Positions 1 to 5,281 of a stretch of DNA of 5,790 bases are shown here, piece by piece. Each line of letters starts with the position of its first letter. Position 1 is the first letter of the stretch. A program made the translations under genes and the position numbers. This DNA is from Lachnospiraceae bacterium (lineage in GTDB: Bacteria; Bacillota; Clostridia; Lachnospirales; Lachnospiraceae): the NCBI GenBank assembly GCA_900770785.1, contig CAAGLJ010000066.1, positions 1 to 5,790 on the forward strand. Direction: 5' to 3'. Below the pieces are notes generated by a model that was not told the origin of the DNA, made no database searches, and saw only the letters and a list, made by a program, of their open reading frames with translations.

Positions 1-357
1 AGAGTAGTAACTATTGTATATATTATTAATGCAATTTTACTGATTACCCTGCAAATGATGACCAGCTTTACCACTATTGCCTTGGGAATCGGCGGATTGG
101 CAGTATGCTTCGGTGCCATGATGGGGGCCTATCCGTCAATCGTATTGGATTATTTCGGGGTGAAGTATTCCAGTACTAACTATGCGTTCATTTTCCTTGC
201 CTATGGTATTGGTGGAATAATCGGGCCGCAGATTGCTGTTCAATCGGTGGCACGTACAGGAAGCTACAGTATGGCATTTATTATTATCGGCATTACCTGT
301 GTAGTGGGTGCAGTTATGTCCCTGATTTCCAAGAAACCGGAGGCACAGAAGGCCTGA
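1..357 (+). CDS. MFS transporter, oxalate/formate antiporter-like, C-terminal part (5' end outside window)
   Basis: The reading frame is open from the first base to a TGA at 355-357, giving 118 visible residues that are very hydrophobic and fit about the last four transmembrane helices of a twelve-helix major facilitator. The stretch around residues 44-79 (GAYPS, then D-Y-F-G-V-K, N-Y-A and G-G-I-I-G-P) resembles the late-helix signature of the oxalate:formate antiporter (OFA) branch, whose members exchange or import small carboxylates across the cytoplasmic membrane. The protein ends in a short basic tail (S-K-K-P-E-A-Q-K-A), as expected for a cytoplasmic C-terminus. An in-frame ATG at 55 is internal to a helix and is not the start. 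The substrate cannot be told from this fragment. A terminator follows directly, so the gene ends its own transcript and is separate from the downstream cluster. MFS membership is firm; the OFA subfamily is probable. Confidence 0.8.
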   Translation, partial: RVVTIVYIINAILLITLQMMTSFTTIALGIGGLAVCFGAMMGAYPSIVLDYFGVKYSSTNYAFIFLAYGIGGIIGPQIAVQSVARTGSYSMAFIIIGITCVVGAVMSLISKKPEAQKA

Positions 358-371
358 TAGCTTGATTTTAA

Positions 372-418
372 GGAGGATTTTATTGCCGGGCAGGTGAATA
401 AAATCCTCCCTTTTATTT
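372..418 (+). terminator. Rho-independent terminator after the MFS gene
   Basis: A perfect 13-bp inverted repeat (GGAGGATTTTATT at 372-384, AATAAAATCCTCC at 397-409) encloses a 12-nt loop and is followed by a T-rich tract (TTTTATTT, 411-418). It begins 14 bp after the transporter stop codon. The GC-rich base of the stem plus the T-tract is the standard intrinsic terminator layout. There is no matching T-tract on the other strand, so it appears to work in one direction only. Confidence 0.9.
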
Positions 419-430
419 CCTATATCAGTA

Positions 431-439
431 TGTTATAAT
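431..439 (+). promoter_or_regulatory. Candidate extended -10 promoter for the downstream gene cluster
   Basis: TGTTATAAT at 431-439 contains a perfect TATAAT (434-439) preceded by TG at 431-432 with one base between, the extended -10 configuration of the housekeeping sigma factor. At a 17-bp spacing the -35 position (411-416, TTTTAT) is poor and falls in the terminator T-tract, so activity would rest on the extended -10. Transcription would begin near 446 and give a leader of about 150 nt before the ATG at 596. Confidence 0.45.
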
Positions 440-498
440 CGAAATGTCACTTTATTGCAGAAAAATGAGGATGGCAATTTTGCTGGGCAATGAGGTCG

Positions 499-524
499 AA
501 AAAAGGCTTAATTCCAGCTTTTTT
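499..524 (+). other. Weak A/T hairpin with T-tract in the leader
   Basis: AAAAAA (499-504) can pair with TTTTTT (519-524), and GCT (506-508) with AGC (516-518), leaving one bulged G and a short loop. If transcription starts at the extended -10 site, this lies in the untranslated leader and resembles a weak attenuator. The stem has few G-C pairs, so a real role is doubtful. Confidence 0.2.
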
Positions 525-543
525 AACAAAGTTTGAAAGTAGC

Positions 544-573
544 TTTCCACTTTTCTTCATTTTATGATATGAT
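544..573 (+). promoter_or_regulatory. Second, proximal promoter candidate
   Basis: TTTCCA (544-549, 4 of 6 matches to TTGACA) and TATGAT (568-573, 5 of 6 matches to TATAAT) are separated by 18 bp. A start near 580 would leave only a very short leader in front of the AGGAGG ribosome binding site at 583-588. It is an alternative to the extended -10 site further upstream. The region is A/T rich, so chance similarity is likely. Confidence 0.25.
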
Positions 574-595
574 TTCAAGCGTAGGAGGCTTTTCT

Positions 596-1315
596 ATGAA
601 AGAAAGACATAAGAGGAAGGAAGTTTATTCTGTCATTTTTGTATCTCATACGGATAACCAAAGCAGGCAGTTTACCATCTCGGCTTTGTGGCTTCGTCTG
701 TCGATTGTTTTGCTGCTTTTCATCTGTGGAGGCCTTGCTTTCGGGGGCTACCGGCTGGCTTTTAACAGCTATCGTGAACATGAACTTCAGCAACAGGTAA
801 ATCAGCAGACTGAGGAAGTGGAAAAAATGTCGGCACAAATCCAGGAGTTAAACGAAACGGTTGAGGCCTTAAGACAGGAAAATCAGGTGCTTTTGCAAAG
901 TACGGAGAGCAGTGAGGATAAGGAAGAGGCGGCAACCAGTGTGGATTTGGCCCTTCCCCGACTATATCCTTCTGATGGAGTAGGTGATTTGAAGTCAACA
1001 TTTACAGTGGAGAGCCCTTATCTGACCATAGGAATGCGAAAGGGAGACAATGTGGTAGCCACAGGTGACGGTACAGTCAGTCTGATAGACTATGATTTAA
1101 ATTATCTGCATAGTGTGGAGATTAAGCATGAAAGCGGCTATATTTCCCGATATTTTTGCAATGATAATGTAGAAATCAAGGTTAAAGAGGGGGATCAGGT
1201 CAAGGCGAGAGACCCCTTATTTACCATTATTATAGATTACTCACAGCTGGATTATCAGATTATTCTGGATAACGAAGCAGTGAATCCCTTTCAGGTAATG
1301 AAGGTGGAAGAGTAA
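596..1315 (+). CDS. Membrane-anchored coiled-coil protein with degenerate M23 (LytM-like) domain
   Basis: The start is ATG 596, because AGGAGG at 583-588 lies 7 bp upstream; the in-frame ATG at 533 has no such site. The product has 239 residues. In order: a basic cytoplasmic N-terminus (K-E-R-H-K-R-K), a segment at 11-29 like the start of several M23 peptidases, one membrane helix at about 31-52, an extracellular coiled coil at about 58-104, an acidic linker, and a C-terminal domain at about 140-232 with the M23 fold pattern (KGDNVVATGDGTVS, the Y-I-S-R-Y strand, VKEGDQV, VNP near the end). Active M23 enzymes cut peptidoglycan cross-links using zinc bound by HxxxD and HxH. Here these are absent: the Y-A-H position reads Y186-F-C188, and the H-L-H position reads Q217-L-D219. 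The protein is therefore probably non-catalytic and may scaffold or activate a wall hydrolase. The bactofilin gene follows after 46 bp, which fits a shared shape or wall-growth role. Fold call is good; function is inferred. Confidence 0.75.
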   Translation: MKERHKRKEVYSVIFVSHTDNQSRQFTISALWLRLSIVLLLFICGGLAFGGYRLAFNSYREHELQQQVNQQTEEVEKMSAQIQELNETVEALRQENQVLLQSTESSEDKEEAATSVDLALPRLYPSDGVGDLKSTFTVESPYLTIGMRKGDNVVATGDGTVSLIDYDLNYLHSVEIKHESGYISRYFCNDNVEIKVKEGDQVKARDPLFTIIIDYSQLDYQIILDNEAVNPFQVMKVEE

Positions 1316-1361
1316 CCGTATAACGATGTAAATGCTGTTAAGCAGCGGAACGGAGGAAAAG

Positions 1362-1766
1362 ATGATTGGAAAGAGTAAGGCTGTAGATGTTGGACAGGGA
1401 CAGGAAAGGATTGGGACTCTGATTGGGGCAGGCGCTGTCTTTAATGGTGATTTTACTGTTCAGGAAACCATAAAGATAGACGGAACCATAAATGGGAACT
1501 GTACGGTTAAGGGTACTCTGATTCTTGGTACAGACGGAGCGGTTATGGGCAATATTAATGCACAGAATGTAATTATTTCGGGCAAGGTAAAGGGAGATAT
1601 CGTTTCTTCAGGAAAACTGGAGATTTTGTCTACAGGAAGGGTAACCGGTGATATTACTGCCCGGAGATTGGTCATTGATGAGGATGCTTACTTTGATGGG
1701 CGCTGTGCCATGTCCAATGAAAAAAGCGTTGCTGGACGCAAAGAGAAGGAACAGACAGAAAAATAA
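1362..1766 (+). CDS. Bactofilin (polymer-forming cytoskeletal protein)
   Basis: The start is ATG 1362, preceded by GGAGG at 1352-1356; the in-frame ATG at 1332 lacks a ribosome binding site and would add ten atypical residues. The product has 134 residues, a usual bactofilin length. The core at about 17-117 (Pfam bactofilin, formerly DUF583) shows the regular short-strand repeat of a right-handed beta-helix: T-L-I-G-A-G-A-V-F-N-G-D-F, I-D-G-T-I-N-G, L-G-T-D-G-A-V-M-G, I-I-S-G-K-V-K-G-D-I, T-G-R-V-T-G-D-I, and D-A-Y-F-D-G-R-C-A-M. The tail after 118 is charged (K/E-rich) and probably disordered, as in other members. Bactofilins self-assemble without nucleotide into filaments, often on the inner membrane face, and localise wall enzymes. 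The preceding gene encodes an M23-like membrane protein, a known bactofilin neighbour type, so the two probably act together. Family assignment is secure; the particular cellular process is unknown. Confidence 0.93.
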   Translation: MIGKSKAVDVGQGQERIGTLIGAGAVFNGDFTVQETIKIDGTINGNCTVKGTLILGTDGAVMGNINAQNVIISGKVKGDIVSSGKLEILSTGRVTGDITARRLVIDEDAYFDGRCAMSNEKSVAGRKEKEQTEK

Positions 1767-1853
1767 AGAAGACACAATAGACGTACAAGCATAGATAAAA
1801 AGAGGAAAGAGCAACATCCATAGGACATAGATAACAGGGAATGGAGGATAATC

Positions 1854-3263
1854 ATGGGTGGTTTTTTTGCAGTAGCATCAAAAGAGGATTGTGTTTTTGA
1901 TTTGTTTTTTGGAATTGACTATCATTCACATTTGGGAACCAGAAGAGGTGGGATGGCGGTATACGGCAGGAAAGGCTTTGACCGTTCCATTCACAACATT
2001 GAGAATTCCCCTTTTCGGACTAAATTTGAGAAGGATGTTAATCAAATGGAGGGTAATCTGGGAATTGGCTGTATTTCCGATTATGAGCCTCAGCCTTTAA
2101 TTGTACGTTCACATCATGGTACATTTTCCCTGACAACAGTGGGTAAGATCAATAATACGGATCAGATTGTCAATCAGTTTTTACAAAATGGACACATTCA
2201 TTTTCTGGAAATGAGTGGTGGTGACATCAATGCAACGGAGCTGGTAGCAGCGATTATTAATCAGAAGGATAATCTGGTGGAAGGAATCCAGTACGCACAG
2301 GAGCTGATTGATGGCTCTATGACCATCATCGTCATGACGGAAAAGGGAATCTACGCAGCCAGAGACAGGCTGGGAAGGACCCCTGTGGTCATTGGGAAAA
2401 AAGAGGGAGCTTTTTGTGCTGCCTTTGAGTGCTTTGCCTATCTGAATCTGGGCTATACGGACTATAAAGAGCTGGGGCCGGGAGAAATTATAGTCATGAC
2501 ACCGGAAGAGGTGATTACTCTGGCAAAGCCGGGAGAAAAAATGAAGATATGTACTTTTTTGTGGGTATATTATGGCTATCCGTCCTCCTCCTATGAGGGA
2601 GTCAGTGTAGAGGAAATGCGTTATAACTGTGGGCAGCTTTTGGCCGGCAGGGATGAGGCCGGGGCGGATATTGTAGCCGGAGTACCGGACTCAGGAACGG
2701 CCCATGCCATTGGATATTCCAATGCATCGGGAATACCCTTTTCCAGACCCTTTATTAAGTACACACCTACCTGGCCAAGATCCTTTATGCCCACTATGCA
2801 AAGCAAACGTAATATGATTGCTAAAATGAAGCTGATACCGGTACATGATTTAATCCGGGACAGGAGGCTTTTACTGATTGATGATTCTATCGTGCGGGGT
2901 ACCCAGTTGGGTGAAACTACAGAGTTTTTATACCAGAGCGGGGCTAGAGAGGTTCATATCCGGCCTGCCTGCCCCCCTATCGTTTATGGGTGTAAATATC
3001 TGAATTTCTCCCGCTCTACCTCGGAAATGGATTTGATTTCCCGTAAAATGATGCAGCATATTGAAGGGGAAGGACTGGATGAAGAGGTGGTCAGGGAGTA
3101 TACTAATCCGGAAACGGATCGTTATGCCCGAATGAATGAAGAAATCAGAAAAAGATTGAACTTTACTTCTTTGCGTTACCACCGGCTGGATGATCTGGTA
3201 AAATCGGTAGGCATTCCTGCCTGCAATTTATGTACCTATTGCTGGGATGGAAAAGAGGATTGA
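1854..3263 (+). CDS. PurF-like amidophosphoribosyltransferase homologue lacking the catalytic cysteine
   Basis: ATG 1854 follows GGAGG at 1843-1847. The product has 469 residues, the length of a PurF, with both domains. PurF makes phosphoribosylamine from PRPP and glutamine in purine synthesis. The N-terminal glutamine amidotransferase domain (about 2-225) is recognisable (YHSHLG 23-28, RDRLGRTP 170-177, GPGEI 208-212), but the nucleophile Cys1 is Gly2: counting from Gly2 to HLG (26-28) gives exactly the spacing from Cys1 to HRG in Bacillus PurF. The R-Y-S-T motif reads C73-I-S-D, the H-N-G-N-L-V-N loop reads T95-V-G-K-I-N-N, and the S-D-T-E aspartate is Ala127. The phosphoribosyltransferase domain is well kept: VPDSG 277-281, RSFMPTMQSKR 309-319, and the PRPP loop LLLIDDSIVRGT 339-350. 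C233, C380, C457 and C460 match the spacing of the four Fe-S cysteines of Bacillus PurF. No purine genes adjoin. It may use free ammonia or another amine, or act as a PRPP sensor; many databases would simply call it purF. Confidence 0.88.
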   Translation: MGGFFAVASKEDCVFDLFFGIDYHSHLGTRRGGMAVYGRKGFDRSIHNIENSPFRTKFEKDVNQMEGNLGIGCISDYEPQPLIVRSHHGTFSLTTVGKINNTDQIVNQFLQNGHIHFLEMSGGDINATELVAAIINQKDNLVEGIQYAQELIDGSMTIIVMTEKGIYAARDRLGRTPVVIGKKEGAFCAAFECFAYLNLGYTDYKELGPGEIIVMTPEEVITLAKPGEKMKICTFLWVYYGYPSSSYEGVSVEEMRYNCGQLLAGRDEAGADIVAGVPDSGTAHAIGYSNASGIPFSRPFIKYTPTWPRSFMPTMQSKRNMIAKMKLIPVHDLIRDRRLLLIDDSIVRGTQLGETTEFLYQSGAREVHIRPACPPIVYGCKYLNFSRSTSEMDLISRKMMQHIEGEGLDEEVVREYTNPETDRYARMNEEIRKRLNFTSLRYHRLDDLVKSVGIPACNLCTYCWDGKED

Positions 3264-3282
3264 GAAAGGCTAAGCAGTACCA

Positions 3283-4611
3283 ATGGATAAGAAGAGGGAT
3301 ATTCGCCGAAAAAAAAGAAGGAGAAAGAAAAAAAATGCTGTTCTCCTGAAAAAAATCGGTATTTTTGCCGGTATACTGGGAATAGCAGCAGGAGGTCTTT
3401 ACGGTTATAACCAGCTGCCCAGCGTGAAGGTAAACAAATTTTTAAATATAGCACAGGAATACGAAGAAGCCGAGGATTATACCAATGCTCTGGCCTCCTA
3501 TGAAGAGGCACTGAAAATAGAGGCAGGTACGGTAAAGGCCTATCATTATATGGCTAATCTTTATTTGGATATGGAGGATTACCGGGCCGCAGAAGAGATT
3601 CTCTATAAAGGGTTGTCCCAAACCCAGGATGAGCAGATTTATGAAAGCTATCTGACCGTAAAATACAATGAATCGGTTAATGAAATTAACGCAGCTGACT
3701 GTAGCTTTAGAACCGTAGAAAGACTTCTGGAGATTCTGGAAGAGGATAAGGAAAAGAACAGTGTTTATGAGCTGCTTGGCACTTGCCGCAGGCGGTTGTC
3801 GGAGCTGGTGGATGAAAAGGGAATCAATCAGATTATGCTGACACAGGAAGAAGGCTTTGGCTTCGCCCATTATCAGAGTATAATCGAGAAAATGCTGGCT
3901 CTATACGAAAAAGATGGTAAAGAGGAAATGAAGCAGCAGCTGGTGGATTACCTGATGCTGCCGGCAGAAAATCTGGCCTTTACGGTGGAGGATTTTTCGG
4001 TATATCAGACACTGGTAAGCAGGGCTGAGTCGGTAACAGGAAGCGGTGAGCTGATTTCCTTGCAGAATTGTCTGAATAAATATTTGGAAATTAATGCTTT
4101 GTTTTCCCCGCTTTTAGAAGAGTTTGCAGCAGGAAATTTTGAAGCTGCCAGGGATTTTCTGGTAAGTGATGAATATGTAGCAATCAGAGACAGCTTCATT
4201 GCGGAAAGCATGGAGTATTGGAGGGGACAGACTTATATTCCTTTCAGCAGTATTGGAGTTTACTTGCACCATACAACAGAAGGAAACTGGGAGTTTTCTT
4301 TTATGGATGAGGAAAGGGAGGCTGCAAAGCAGGGATATATTAAGATTTGGGGCTTTAAATGGCTAGACAACGGTTATCAGCGTACTGCTATCACCTATGT
4401 TCCGGTCAGTCAGAATGAGGAATACTATCCTATGACTGAATATTGTATGATGTACTGGTGGTCTACTCCGGTAAATATGGAATTGACGGAAGCTACTTAC
4501 GCCAGAATGAATTTCCGCTTTGAGGAGAATATATATACACAGGAGGGCAAGACGACGAAGGCCATCAATGACTGGGGCGGAAAGTATGAGTACAGGGACA
4601 CTTATGAATAA
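3283..4611 (+). CDS. Membrane-anchored TPR protein with unrecognised C-terminal region
   Basis: The gene starts at ATG 3283, 19 bp after the PurF-like stop. Only a weak AAAGG at 3265-3269 precedes it, so translational coupling is likely. The product has 442 residues. It opens with an extremely basic cytoplasmic tail (residues 3-18, mostly K and R) and a single membrane helix at about 20-42, a signal-anchor layout that places the rest outside the membrane. Two tetratricopeptide repeats follow, at about 51-84 (A-L-A-S-Y-E-E-A-L) and 85-118 (A-N-L-Y-L-D-M-E-D-Y-R-A-A-E-E-I-L), usual protein-binding helical hairpins. Residues 119-310 are predominantly helical and acidic. The C-terminal part (about 311-442) is rich in Tyr, Trp and Phe and looks like beta strands (GYIKIWGFKW 351-360, YCMMYWW 387-393). 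I recognise no catalytic motif there. A structural or assembly role at the cell surface is plausible, but the function is unknown. Confidence 0.75.
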   Translation: MDKKRDIRRKKRRRKKKNAVLLKKIGIFAGILGIAAGGLYGYNQLPSVKVNKFLNIAQEYEEAEDYTNALASYEEALKIEAGTVKAYHYMANLYLDMEDYRAAEEILYKGLSQTQDEQIYESYLTVKYNESVNEINAADCSFRTVERLLEILEEDKEKNSVYELLGTCRRRLSELVDEKGINQIMLTQEEGFGFAHYQSIIEKMLALYEKDGKEEMKQQLVDYLMLPAENLAFTVEDFSVYQTLVSRAESVTGSGELISLQNCLNKYLEINALFSPLLEEFAAGNFEAARDFLVSDEYVAIRDSFIAESMEYWRGQTYIPFSSIGVYLHHTTEGNWEFSFMDEEREAAKQGYIKIWGFKWLDNGYQRTAITYVPVSQNEEYYPMTEYCMMYWWSTPVNMELTEATYARMNFRFEENIYTQEGKTTKAINDWGGKYEYRDTYE

Positions 4612-5260
4612 GCAAATCAATAGCTGCATTTTAATAGGGGCAGGAGATTTGACCATTTCCCAAATTCCCATAAAAGAGCATGATGTATGTATTGCTGTGG
4701 ATGGAGGCTATGAATATTGCAGCCTGCTGGGAATAGAGCCGGATTATATACTGGGGGATTTTGATTCTGTCAGTGAGGGACAGAGAGAAAAGCTGGAGGA
4801 GCTTAAGCTGCGTGATGCAAACAGAGTAATTCAGCTTCCCAGACAGAAGGATGATACGGACATGCTGGCTGCCATTAAGCTGGGTCTTGATAAGGGATAT
4901 CGGGATTTTCGGATTTATGGTGGAGGCGGAGGACGGCTGGAGCATACGCTGGCGAATATCCAGTGTCTGCTGTATTTGAAAGAGCAGGATGCTGTAGGCT
5001 ATATGCTGGATGGAAGCACAATGATTCTGGTAGCAAAGGATGAAGCGGTCAGCTTCAGGGAGAATATGGAAGGATACCTGTCCCTCTTTTCCCTGGGGGA
5101 AAAGGCTGTGGTATCCATTGAGCATATGAAATATCCTCTGGACAGGTATCCTGTTACCAACAGCTTTCCCATCGGAATAAGCAATGAATTTATTGGAGAA
5201 AAAGGGTGTATTACGGTTCATGAGGGGGCAGTGGTCATCATCATAAGTTGGGTGGAGTAG
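4604..5260 (+). CDS. Thiamine pyrophosphokinase (thiamine diphosphokinase)
   Basis: This enzyme transfers pyrophosphate from ATP to thiamine to make the cofactor thiamine diphosphate. The start is ATG 4604, where ATGAATAA overlaps the upstream stop by 8 bp, with AGGGA at 4594-4598; earlier in-frame ATGs (4520, 4568, 4586) would add an atypical basic extension. The 218-residue product has the family's normal length. Its N-terminal catalytic domain shows A-V-D-G-G at 31-35, P-D-Y-I-L-G-D-F-D-S-V at 46-56 and K-D-D-T-D at 82-86, the acidic metal- and nucleotide-binding motifs. The G-G-R-x-D-H-T motif appears as G-G-R-L-E113-H-T, with Glu for Asp. The C-terminal thiamine-binding domain carries SNEF at 193-196. 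No TPP riboswitch precedes it, as expected for a gene inside a transcription unit. It is translationally coupled to the TPR gene, a setting not obviously related to thiamine. Confidence 0.93.
   Translation: MNKQINSCILIGAGDLTISQIPIKEHDVCIAVDGGYEYCSLLGIEPDYILGDFDSVSEGQREKLEELKLRDANRVIQLPRQKDDTDMLAAIKLGLDKGYRDFRIYGGGGGRLEHTLANIQCLLYLKEQDAVGYMLDGSTMILVAKDEAVSFRENMEGYLSLFSLGEKAVVSIEHMKYPLDRYPVTNSFPIGISNEFIGEKGCITVHEGAVVIIISWVE
5071..5152. repeat. 13-bp perfect inverted repeat inside the thiamine pyrophosphokinase gene
   Basis: AGGATACCTGTCC (5071-5083) and GGACAGGTATCCT (5140-5152) are exact reverse complements separated by 56 bp. A smaller hairpin, CTGTT/AACAG (5151-5155 and 5159-5163), overlaps the right arm. 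The arms encode unrelated peptides in different phases, so they do not reflect a protein repeat. A long-range hairpin in the mRNA is possible, but there is no T-tract after it. Confidence 0.6.
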
Positions 5261-5281
5261 TTTTTCAGGGAAATTTAAACA

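Noticed and set aside
533..595. Upstream in-frame ATG at 533 as the start of the M23-like gene
   Set aside because: It has no ribosome binding site, would put an atypical segment before the basic N-terminus, and overlaps the proximal promoter candidate; ATG 596 has an ideal AGGAGG 7 bp upstream.
1332..1361. Upstream in-frame ATG at 1332 as the bactofilin start
   Set aside because: The GGAGG site at 1352-1356 serves ATG 1362 and lies downstream of 1332; the extra ten residues do not look like bactofilin.
1767..1853. Possible promoter or terminator between the bactofilin and the PurF-like gene
   Set aside because: The A-rich gap has no convincing -35/-10 pair and no stem with a T-tract; only the GGAGG at 1843-1847 is clear.
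1890..1892. Cys13 of the PurF-like protein as a nucleophile exposed by propeptide cleavage, as in Bacillus PurF
   Set aside because: The local text (K-E-D-C-V-F-D) superficially resembles the Bacillus processing site, but Cys13 is only 13 residues before HLG, against 24 from Cys1 to HRG in PurF, while Gly2 matches that spacing exactly.
3442..3870. Minus-strand open frame (142 codons) opposite the TPR gene
   Set aside because: It is antisense to a coherent protein with membrane anchor and TPR repeats and shows no family pattern of its own.
4631..5221. Long minus-strand open frame (196 codons) opposite the thiamine pyrophosphokinase gene
   Set aside because: It has no recognisable family pattern and lies fully antisense to a well-supported gene, so it is a shadow frame.
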